Below, piece after piece: positions 12,493 through 23,265 of a stretch of 64,000 nt of DNA. The translations under genes and the position numbers were made by a program. Origin of the DNA: Gymnogyps californianus (Eukaryota; Chordata; Aves; Accipitriformes; Cathartidae); contig NC_059478.1 of NCBI RefSeq assembly GCF_018139145.2, positions 34,699,001 to 34,763,000 of the forward strand, read 5' to 3'. A model generated the notes under the pieces. That model had not been told where the DNA came from. It ran no database searches and saw only the letters and a program-made list of their open reading frames with translations. Position 1 is the stretch's first letter, and the number at the start of each line of letters is the position of its first letter.

Positions 12493-14082
12493 AAAGAACT
12501 CCATTGTCATTTAACTGATATTTGCAAGACAAATGTCCTTAAATGTTGAGCAGAATGTATGAGGAACAATCCTACTGTCTCAAGAGATCTCTTCACCATC
12601 ATATTGGTAATGAGATGCAGGTGATTACAGTGGCATAAAGGCAGAGAAGGATCAAAAGAGAGAAGACGGTACAGGATGGAGAAGGTAACACTGGAAGATG
12701 CACCTGAAAGAGAAGTAGGTGTAATGAGAAGCCCACACTTCCTACAAACGTGATCTTGAAATAGGCTTCTCTGGAGTACAATATCTTGGCAGTCTCTGTA
12801 AGTCTAGGACCTATAGTCAGCTGCTGCCTTTTCTTCTAGCTTACAAAAGTGTTAAGCTATCATCTCCATAGACATAAGGATGTTTTCTCACACCCTCTGC
12901 CTACAACAAAAACACCTTCCTAAATCACCAAGACCTAAGCCTTCGCCCTGTTTTCAAGAAGGGATTGATGAAAATCTGCACTACTGTACTTGAAACCTGC
13001 CTCCATAAAGCAAAAAAAAATCTCTAAATGTCAGGCTTTACTATTTTTACAGCGTATCCCAGAAAGAAGCTCTTGCGTTGCTGTATGCATTCACAATTGC
13101 GATACACTGCGTGCCCGCCGCAGACAATTATTACCGTTTGTCTTGTACTTTCCAGTTGCTATTTTACAATGAAAAAAATTTTGTAACAAGTTGTAAATGC
13201 TTTCAGTTGGTCAGCCTGTTGTGAACTAAATGTGAATCTTCTTCAACCGTGCTTGGAAAGCATTGAAGTTTTTTTGAGAATCGTCTATGTACTTTGGGTT
13301 GGAATTTGATTTACACAAATTCTGTAAGCTAGGACTCCACAGAAGGCTAAGTAAAAAATATCAGGACTCTGCTCTGTAGGATAGGAATATTTTCCGATAG
13401 GTTGTTTTATTGTATTCAGAGCATATTTGTATTGTTTAGGATTCACATAATATTAACCACTAGCAATATTTGACAGCGTACTCCCTTTGTAGTATACTTG
13501 CTCAAAATAGCCTCAAGGTGGACTTGAGAAATGGGTTTGGTTTTAATGGTTGGTTAAAATAATTTAGAATGAATTAAAAGGACTTAAATTGATGTTAATT
13601 CACAAAGTGAAATATGAAAAATATTATGAATTGAGATCATGGATCTATTCTGTAATAATAGATGTGGAAGAAATTACAAATTCTCCCTGTGGCCTGAGAT
13701 GACAATTGCATTTCTGTGTCAGAGTATTCCTGTCGATCCTGATCTAGATCACTCACTCGCTCACCATCACCTCTATCACTGGACCACTCATCATTCGGAC
13801 TCAAATATCAGACCTGGCTTTTTACTCAGTCTTTCTGTTATTTGACTTATTCTCACTTGTTAGGTAAATCTCAAAAGAACATTAAAATTGAGAAACCATG
13901 ATCTTGCTTCTGTGCTGAAGGGCTGGGAGATGAAGCAAGAGAACATGGCATGAGACAGTCAAGCACAATATTGAGGGCTGCGTTATTAATTGTGTTAATA
14001 ATGAGTATGGAAGCGAGCTCAAAAATATATAGGGCTGATGTTTTAAAAACTCATTTAAAGTTGTGTGCATGACAATATAAGG

Positions 14083-14133
14083 CAGATCTTCACAGATCTT
14101 CAAGTGATGCAATTTATCGGTCATATCGGTCAA
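14083..14133. repeat. Two neighbouring micro-duplications (10 bp and 9 bp)
   Basis: CAGATCTTCA occurs twice in tandem at 14083-14102. Only 13 bases later ATCGGTCAT and ATCGGTCAA are adjacent at 14116-14133. Both lie in otherwise unremarkable sequence. Confidence 0.9.
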
Positions 14134-16778
14134 AATTTGCAAAACCAAGAGCATACCGTTAAGTTTTGAAGTTGTCTCTGAGATTAAGTGACTAGACATT
14201 CGAAAATGCTGTCAACAGGAGAGCAACTTGCCCCTCAAGCTGGTGACAGTTGGAGCAGTCAGGCTGGAGGTTTAAGTCCCAGGCATTTGGTTGTGTGGTT
14301 GGTTTCTTTATTTAGTGATTCTCATCCAAACAAACACTGTATTTCATTGTTAAAAATCTAATTTCCAAGTAGTTAAAGATAAAATTGCTCTCATAAGAAA
14401 GGTCTTGGTTAATTTCTGATTTCTCTTGTTAGCGTCTTATGAAGGTAAAGGGAAATAAATTCAAATTATTTCAAGACTTTAGGGAAAATATTTCCTACGT
14501 AATAAACACCACAGGTTTGTTCATTCACGTGTACTGGGGTGGAAACTGATTTCTTGGTGAAAGAGCAATTGCTCGTTGTAAATGAGTGGCAGCAGTCATT
14601 GTCAAATCCAAATTTTTTTCTTTGTAAACTGAATGGTCCTGGGTAGTAGTGATACAAACTTGAAATGGCATTGCCTGAGGCAAATAATACCCTGTCTAAT
14701 GTATTTGATTTTGCAAAGCTGACTTACATTTTTGCTTTCACTTATATTAATGGTTCAAGGAAAGGGAAGATAAGAAACTGAAACACATTATTAAATCTGC
14801 CTTTTATTGTGGTATCACTTAAGGTAAAAGCTGGTGATGCCTTAAGGAATCTTTTGGAAAAAATGTAGTGTTTAGTGCTATATAGAGAAAAATAGACTAT
14901 ATAATGTATTTTTGTTAGATTTACAGCAACTGGGGGTTTTGGTAGAGCATTTGGTTAAATATCTAATGAATAATTCGGGGTCACTAATTTATGAACTCTG
15001 TCATATAGACTAAAAGTCAACTTTCAGGGCCTTAGACAAAGAGAATAAATACACAGCATTTAGCTAAGCAATGACCAAACTGGGAGGTTAGTGTAGTGGG
15101 AGGGGATGCTGTGATAAGCCTGTGAACCTTTGAAGGGCATCAGCTCTTGGCTGAAAGAGGGAATGGTTTAATTCTGATAGATTTTTTTAATAGTCAATAT
15201 TAAAATGTCTCACCAGAAGCAGTAAGCCTATTATATTAATAAAACACTAAGTTATATGAGCAGAATCATTTTGATATAAGCACACAGGTGGACTTCAGGA
15301 CCGTCATGTCTATACTCTGTAATTCTGTGAAATGGTTTTGTTGAACCAAGTATCTGATGCATTTTTGATGCCGTACTTCTGCCAGGCGTGATACGGAACT
15401 GGAAAACAAAGGGGAGGATGTTTCCCTAATGAGCTTGCAGTCTTAATTAACAAGACTTAACAAAAACAATTACCACAGATAAAGGTTAAAAAGAGACAGG
15501 AGAGATAGAAGTAAATCTCAAATAGGGACAAGAATTAAAGCAGAGATGTTAATGTTCAAGAATACTTTGCCTCCACTGAGAAGAGCAGACATTAATACAA
15601 ATGCTTTTCAGAGCTGCACATGGCCTATTTTCATCCTGGGTCTCTTGATCTACATTTTCAGAAATTTAAATTTTGGATTTCAAAGCCAAGTAAAGAATTT
15701 CAGATACTTATAGAACAGTGCATTGTAACATATGTCACCTTTCCAAGTAGATGCATTTTGAAGGCATTTTGGCTTTAAAGTAATACAGAAATCTCTAAAA
15801 ACAGCAGTATGTTGCAATTGGAAATAACTCTCTATTTTTCATTTCAGTGTGACCCTAGTGTAGGCAAATATCTGATATTCCCCATTTGACATAAAGGCCC
15901 TGGGTTGGGAATCCTGTAGCTTGTAACAATTGAGTAGATATGCCTACTCTAAGGGAGAACTGTTCACAGAAATTACAGGTAATTTTATCTGAGTGAAGAG
16001 AAATAGCAATGATCACTTAAAGTTTCAGAGCTGTTCAGTACCCTTCAGTTGGCCTTTTCTTGTGGCAGACATCTCCTTCAAGTAACTTTTTTGTTGATAT
16101 GTGCTGTTTTGGGGTTTTTTTATGGTGATCTGGTCTTTCATAGGGCTTACTGAGTCTCTTGGGATCTAGGAACCAGGAAACTGTAATGGTGAGAATTTTG
16201 TGATGTTGAAAAAGTGATCTCTGCAGCTTCTTGCAGCTGAAGTCAGTTTGGCTTCGTGCACTGAAGTTAAATGGATGTGATAACTGTGACTGGTTTTGTC
16301 ACCAATAATTCTTGCCTTGTGCAGGATATTAAAAAGGGCAAATGAATTAAAACCAGAACAGCTACTGACTACGCATCTTTATTTGACTTTCTTAATGTTA
16401 AATTAATTGTTGACAGAGATTATTTAGGTAGATTGGTTTTGTGCTGTAGTTTAAATTAAGCCATTGTGGTGTTACTTAGCATGCAGAAAAGATCCTTCCA
16501 AATTTTGAAAAGGTCACTACTGTTAATCATTGCAGGAAGGCAATAAAATATTCTAGTAATGACTCAACTGAAAGGAATAACCAAGATTAAAAACTTCTTA
16601 GTGCTTAATAAGTGTGATATAAGGAGGCATACCGAAGAGAAGCCTTTGCTGCAGTGTTCGGATGGAAGACTACTGAGTACAAGTGTCTGCAGCTATTTGT
16701 TAGTTTTGATTAACTCATGTTGTCAACCCTTGTGACAAAGGTATTCAACTAACCATGTTGTATAGCTGAAGAATATAA

Positions 16779-16797
16779 GGGGGGGGGGGGGGGGGGG
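16779..16797. repeat. Homopolymer run of 19 G
   Basis: Nineteen consecutive G residues are followed directly by CGCGACG. Long G runs are rare in vertebrate DNA, difficult to sequence, and able to form quadruplexes. The true length may differ from that given. Confidence 0.97.
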
Positions 16798-19362
16798 CGC
16801 GACGTTATTTGGGTTTAGGTTTTTTGGCTTACTGCCACAATTTAAAAATTGGAGATTCATCATGGGTTAGATTTTGGACTCCTCAAATTTCAGAGGTGTT
16901 TGCTATAGTAGGTGTTTGTGGTTGAGATTGATTCTGGTGAGCTGCGGAGCTCCCAGTGACTTCACTTTGAGTAAAGTGAGAAACTTCTGCATATTGAGAC
17001 CCTTCTGATTTTCCAGCTGGAAATCTGGAATCAAACTTTATGCATTTTTAAGGTTTTTATCAATAATATTAGTATGTCTTTTGTGCTACTGGAAATGGCA
17101 TTCACTTTGGTAAGGTCTTGGTAAGGACGAGTCAGTACCGATCAAAAGAAGGTATGAGCACATATGAATAATAGGTACCTAATGCAACCATTCCTGTTCA
17201 GGAATTATTACAAATATATTTTCCATGAGATAATTTCTTTATTGAAAAATTGTGACAGATCTCATAGGAATGAGATCTCATTTTCATTGTAAGACTGTTT
17301 TATTTTTAATCATTTTTAGTCATCCTTTCAGGATCACAAAATTATTTTTGAAAATAATCCACTAACCTTCTCTACAGCTTGGTATTTATGTTAAATAGGA
17401 TGTATAGATATAGCACAAATAAAAGAATTGAAAAACTGTGAAGTAACTCAGAGTTACTTGTTTAGCCATGCCACTAATGAGGTCTTCCTTCCCCTCACCC
17501 CGAAAGTCTGTGAATCCTAACTAATGAGGAGTTCCTTCAGTTTACAGAACACATGAGCAGACTAAATATTGAAGGATTTAGCGTAATAACATTTATTTAT
17601 TGTATTTTTGAATGTCTAGCCCACGTTTAATTGTATTTTGTACATACCCAACGATCGTCTGTTTGCTGTTGAGCATTCTGTTGTGCACAAGCTAAACGAT
17701 ACTCTGAGGATGCACTCGGCATACTCTGTGCTCGCAGTCTACAGGGCGAGAGGAACTCCTCATCCAGCACAGATCCTGCCCGAAAGGTGCACCGTTTCCT
17801 GTTCTGATAACCTGCTCAGCTGTGGAGTACACGGATGAGTATTCCTACGGGTAGAGAATAAATTGTCCTTAGTGTCAGAGCTTCAGCTACTTGACGGACT
17901 ATTCGTATTTAGTAAATATTGTGGTCTAGAAGCTTCTTCTAATAGTCTACACTTCTGTTCTGCATTTCATCCCATTATTCCTAGCAATGCTTTTTATCTT
18001 TTACTACTCCAGTATGTTTTTTCCTTCTTGTATTAATACCTGGAAACAAATGTTGACAATCAGCATAACTATATTAGCTATAACATGCTAAAAGATTACT
18101 GTTTTCTTATTTTAATCTCTCTTTATACTAATCCCACAGGGCCTTTTATGCTTGTTTTCTATTTCCTTTCAAATCTATCTGGTTTCTCCGTAGCACAGGT
18201 GTCATTTCAGGTGTCAGCATTGTGTTTTTCTGTGCCTGGAGTATCCCTATCATACTAATTTTTACTGATAAACAAGGGAAGTTCTAATGTTTTAGACATA
18301 TGATCTAAAGAATCTAATTTCATTTGAGTGTCCTGCTGTTCTTGCATCTCTCGGGCTAATGCATTTTCCTGTAGACAATTTGTTTAGCTGAGGTTTTAAT
18401 CAGCTGTAGCATCTATTTTTTGTTCCTGCTTTTACCAATCTGTACCTTCTAGAGAGTGTATGAATCGGCATTCAAGCTGAGGTGGAATATATTGACTTCA
18501 CGTTTCTAGTCTTGCATTTAATTTCTAGAAACATGGGGGACATCTTCATATCTCTAAATTTTTTTAAGATAGTAGCTAGCTTATTTAGCTTTTAAAACAA
18601 TTTTTTTCATTCCACTGCAGTAATCCTTTCCTGAACTGATTGGGTTGAGCCGTTTTGATTGGTGTGACATGTGTGGGCCTCCTGCTGCTATACTTGGATT
18701 TACGTTATACGCGGAAAATTAATCGCCAGGTCATCAAGTTTAAGTCTTCTGAGGACAGACCAAGAGGAATTTTCCGTGCTGAATGTTTCTGAGTTGCTGT
18801 TTGCACAGGAAGTGCCTTACCAGCATCCAGATAGTGGTTCTCCTTACTCTTCACCCGTGTCTTTTGATTTGCAGTAGTCAAAGTCATTGTATGTGAACGC
18901 CAGCCTGCACGGGGCAAGGCTGCGTTGTTTTGTCCCTGGTGTCCCAATGGGAAGCGGTGGCATTGGTCTGCACTGCCGATGGAGAGCAACAGGAATGGAA
19001 GTGGCTCTTCGCTCTCGTGGGACTTCATCTCGCAACTTGAAGCATGGTCAATGAACATCATGGTTGGGCCTGAGGAGCAGAGTTATCACGCAGGTTCGTG
19101 CTTTAATACTTGGGGGGCTTGGATAATTTCAGGGCCTTGGAGACTGGAAGCAAGACCTTGAGTCACTCTGGATGCTCAGTGAGGAGCGGGTGCTAGCAGC
19201 AGATGAGCTCTGTGTCCAGAGGGAGATAGGTAAGAGGAGACAGGCCGATGGCAGGAGGAGAGAGCGAGGAGAAGTTATGTACATGATGTGTCACGTTTAC
19301 TTCTTTAATTTGGAAGCAGCACTGCTTCTGCTTCTCTAGCCTGAGAGAGCCCCTCCTGTGCA
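16798..19362. other. Unique non-coding DNA
   Basis: Mostly AT-rich. A slightly CpG-richer interval at about 17640-17840 (acgatcgtct, actcggcat, gggcgagagg) carries a 66-codon frame without recognisable features. A 118-codon minus-strand frame at 19061-18705 begins with ATG and has no recognisable domain. I see no transposon. Confidence 0.55.
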
Positions 19363-20107
19363 GTGTGTCAGAGCCCTGTGTTCCAGAAGAGCCCCTCACC
19401 GTGCCGTCTGTCTGTCTGTCTGAGGAAGCAGCCTGTCATCAGCCATGCGAAGGAGGTGTGTGGCTGCTGGAGCACCGAGCTCCCTGTCAGCTGGAGGGGC
19501 TGCAAGGTACCAGGCGTGGAGCTATCTCAAGGCACCGACAAAACGGGCAGCTACCCACAGGGGCAGCGGGAAGAGGGCAGCAGCTTGCCTGCTGTGCTGC
19601 CAGCTCAGGGGATGGAGAGGAGCTGCACAGGACTATCCCCCACCAGTACACCCCCCGGAGAGCTTGGGGTGTGGAGGTGCAGGACAGTCCCTGCCACCAG
19701 CAGCAAGACAAAGCCCTGCTCTGTGCCATATGCTGGAAGAGGAGAGGTTCTCGTGTGGGCCATGCCAGAAGATGGAAGTGAGAAACACCCTTCTCCCTAC
19801 CGCCGCCCCCGGCTTGCTGCCCTCGCCTCCACATCAGCCCCAGCAGCGTTACTGCTCCCTGGCAGACCGCTTGTGCTGCTGCGATGAAACGCCGGCTTCC
19901 TTCACTGCTGAGAAGCTGTGAGCTGGCTGTGCGAGGCACCATGAGAGACCCCAGGTACTCCCCTGCAACATCATTTTTAAGCTTACAGTAATTAATATAC
20001 AAATTCGCCTGTAGCCAGGGTAAGTCCGAGAATGTGAGAGGCAGTGTTGCTCTGGGACATGTGCATCTGCAGGAGCATGTGTTTTGACAACTCCCATATG
20101 TTGCCAC
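19363..20107. other. GC-rich patch open in several overlapping frames; no gene recognised
   Basis: GC content rises to well over half here and stop codons become rare, so long open stretches exist in three forward frames (174, 158 and 138 codons) and one reverse frame (206 codons) over the same bases. Of these the 158-codon frame (19445-19921, MRRRCVAAG..., Arg/Ala/Ser-rich) starts with a true ATG in a fair context; the 174- and 206-codon ones start at GTG. The translated sequences are rich in Pro, Ser, Cys, Gly and Arg, have no domain I can recognise, and cannot all be real. The likely reading is non-coding DNA with high GC. An unannotated lineage-specific or lncRNA exon remains possible. 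Confidence 0.35.
19406..19422. repeat. (GTCT)4 microsatellite
   Basis: Four GTCT units plus G, inside the GC-rich, multi-frame-open patch. Confidence 0.95.
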
Positions 20108-22794
20108 CTACATAAGGAAATGTAATTTCTGCCTGATCAGCCTTAATCCTTCCTTGGTGAGAACGCTCATGTTTCGTAAGGCACTTTACTATTGACCAGT
20201 TTTCCACCACTTCATACATCATCGTTCCAGATCTGTCATGTCATTTCTAGGGTCTGTAGATATATTTACAGTATTGAAGTCTCTGCTGTTCCCGATACAC
20301 CAGCACCGCATACTTTTTCCAGGAATGTTTAAGCCGCAGTGTGTTGGACAGAGGGCTCGGGAAGCTCTGTTATGGGGAGGCCCTTCGGAGAGCAGGAAAC
20401 CATCCTCCCAGGAGTTCCTGAGCAATACACATTGTCTCCTCATCCATCCCTTTCTCCTGCACTGAAGGTTTCATTTGGCTGTCACCAAGAGATTATCCCA
20501 AAGTACAAATCAGATCCGTGAGAAGAGATTAAATTTGCTTTTTTTTGAAGCTGAATTCATCCCAGGTTTTGTTTGTGGGTTTGTTTTTTTCTTTTTTATT
20601 GGCAGACCGGTATTGCAGGGCACCGTGCTGTGATTGAAGCAGTAGTAGACCAAATCCAGTAGTTACACCAATTGCTGTTTAGGTTCATCTACTATTTTTA
20701 ATTGCTCTTTTGTCCCTTAATAAGCTATCTATTGTCCTGTGGATCATGCTGTTAAGTAGTGCAGTGTGTATACTTTGTTTCTCCATTCTCAAAATTTCTG
20801 TGTATAAAACAACCACGGTTAAAACCGCAGTCCCTGACAGAGCACCACTGGATTTTGGGGAGCTGGATTTTATGAGTTTTGGAAAACAATTTGCTTTTCA
20901 GTATAAGTAGTCCTTCAGTTAATGCATTAACTTTTAAGGGCTGAAAACATCGGTGGAGTCCCCAGATGGAGTAAAAGTGAAAATTGTTTCAGTTTTCTTG
21001 TGGAAATAAGAATTGGAAATTTGGCCAGTCCAAAATTGGAGTTGCTGTATGATTGTGGGCAGTTAATGATCTCTGTTAAAAATGAGGCTGAAAACCAGAA
21101 GGTCGCACCATAAACCACAATTCTTTGTTCTGCTTCCAACACAAATTAGCCAAACTGCTGCCTCGTTTTGCTGGGGTTGTTTTCGGTGCCTATTGGTATG
21201 CTTCTAACACAACACAGCATGGGAGGTAACATGCAGTTTCCATGATGTATTTCATTTGTACGTTTTTTCTTTCAGAGGTTCATAGTCATCCCATAAATTC
21301 TTTTCTGAATTTTAGTAGTTTTTCACTAATGGAATTAACACATATTGCAGATACAAATCATTCCTATCTGTATGACTTGGTTTAGTGAATGTTGTGGTCA
21401 GGATTTATGGGCATCAAGTGTACCTAGTTTGTTGACCTCCAGTCAAAACCATGGAAAAAAGATTTGGTGGAAGCTTACTTTGACATAACCACACTTAGCA
21501 ATTTCCACGAGGCTCCGGCGTAAATTAGTTCACCGTACATGATGAGAAAAGAGAGGGAGAGGATGTGATTACAGTATATTGGAGACTTCTGCCCCATCTT
21601 GGCTGCTGACCTGATACCCAGCGTAGAGGATTTCCTCTTCTTGGTGGAGTGACCATCCCGTTGTTGTTTTTCATGGCTGCCTTGGGACTGCAGTATTTGC
21701 AGATACCAGTCGGGTGAGGAAAGAACTGGCAGCTGTCTCTGCTGGGTGAAGCTGATTGTGTGGAACACCCGATGTCACCCAGTGTCACCTCCTCTGGCCA
21801 AGGAAGAAGGGGAAACTCTGACGAATCCTGATGAGCCTCCATTGCCCACCTCAAAGCGGTGGGGCATTCTGGAAGCAGAGAGTCACGAGATTTTTTTTTT
21901 TTTTTATTGAAACGTATTCATGGATGATTTTTTCCCTTTGAGAAGCACGACTATTCAGATGATTCACAGTTGCTTTCTTGTAGGAATTTCAGCGCCACAG
22001 AATAAGCAATCACAATAGCATGTACTTGTGTTGCGGCTTGTTTACTTGAGAAAATATTCATAACACAAATTGTAATTCATTAATCCGTATGCATCTTCTC
22101 AACTATAATTGTTAAATTAATTTTAGAATCATTTTAGCCAATTTCATGGTTATGATCTGCGTGTCAGATCTGTGTGTAGACATCACACTTGAGGAATAAT
22201 TCCACTGAAAAGCCTGTACTTGTGCTGAAAAGCTGAGCTGCTTTAATATTGAATTATTGATATTAGGCCAACAGAGTGGATAGATACTTTTGCCTACAGC
22301 ACTAGGAGCATATTGTTTTGTGCTTTGTAATCTGTTACAATAAAAATTCTCTTGTTCTTGCAACACATATCTCTATTTGGCTGGCTGAGCAATATTTTTG
22401 CTTGTAACCTCTATGTCCAGAAAGGCAAATACAACGTTAGAGAAGCTTGAGGAAACATCCTCGTAGCAAATCACTTGCATTTTCACATGTTACTTTTATG
22501 AGATGTTACAGAATTTTACTGTGAAAAAGTGTGGTAGACAGAAAGAAGAAAGGTAAGATATTCATCAGAAAGGTGTTGGCTTTTGTGGTTGTTTTTAATC
22601 TATATATAGAGTAGCAACAAAGCAAAGAGCTGCATTTCTAGTAATCATTCTAGTGGTCTGGAGGTGGCTAAATGCAATATTGTCAGACTGAAAGTCAAGT
22701 TACAACTGATGCTTTTTTCAGGCTTTGAACACAATGCTCAATATTATTGTTCTGAGAAAACGAGGCAGTTATGAGATACTCTGCCCTACTGCAA
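20108..22794. other. Unique non-coding DNA
   Basis: Nothing is recognisable here except the T15 run at 21891-21905. Overlapping minus-strand frames of about 100 codons at 21475-21854 have no recognisable domain. Confidence 0.55.
21891..21905. repeat. Poly-T run (15)
   Basis: Fifteen T residues following CACGAGA. Read on the minus strand this is an A15 tract, but the sequence on the other side does not look like a processed transcript. Confidence 0.96.
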
Positions 22795-23265
22795 GTAGTG
22801 ACATTAGAGCTGCAGGATTGTGTCCAGTTCAGGGACCTCACTTCAAGAAGAAGAATTGGAGAGAATCTGAAAGAAAATGGCAGAAATAACAACCATTGCC
22901 TATCAGGAAAGATTAAAAAATTGGTATTATTTACTCTTGAGGCAAGTACTTTCTTTTAGTTATATAAAAAGTTTCAGGAGAAGGAAACTTCCTTCCGTGT
23001 CTGCTGCAGATAGGGCAAGAAATAATTAGCAAGTCCTGCAGCAAGGGAGATTATCAGGCTATAGGCATTCAGAAAAGCTTTGGTGGAAGGATGATGAACA
23101 ACTCAGCTCCCATTGCCTGGGCAGACGGTAAGGACTTCAACCTGAATCATTTGTTGAGTGAGGCCAGAAAGTTTTGGATTTTGTTGAACCTACTTTGGAC
23201 TGTGGGAAGAGACCAGATGACTTCTTGAAATCCCTCACAGGGATGTCTTTCTGTTCATGAAAGAG
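22795..23265 (+). mobile_element. Ancient CR1-like LINE fragment
   Basis: This is a strongly diverged CR1-family remnant in forward orientation. Several blocks match the general amniote CR1 layout in the right order: 'gacctcacttcaagaag' with 'attggagagaatctg' (about 22838-22872); 'tatcaggaaagattaaaaaa' then 'tactcttgaggcaag' (about 22900-22945); 'gcagcaagggagatt' with a diverged 'gatattagg-aaaaactt' segment (about 23036-23080); and a 3' part 'gaccagatgacttcttgaaa' followed by a diverged octamer-like tail near 23240-23265. Internal deletions are evident because the blocks are closer together than in full elements. No frame survives. I recall the family layout from general knowledge and could not align it here. 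Confidence 0.72.

Larger units (their letters stand above)
7230..16778. other. Unique AT-rich non-coding DNA
   Basis: No gene or named transposon is recognisable over this 9.5 kb. Local variation includes a GC-richer stretch at about 7980-8160, a purine-rich stretch at 9740-9880, and a modest GC rise at 11480-11780 with a 96-codon frame of no recognisable content. A 105-codon ATG frame on the minus strand (14199-13882) is leucine-rich and unrecognised; it crosses the two micro-duplications and is most likely chance. Confidence 0.6.

Noticed and set aside
13882..14199. 105-codon minus-strand ATG frame, leucine-rich
   Set aside because: No recognisable family. It includes two micro-duplications and looks like chance in AT-rich DNA.
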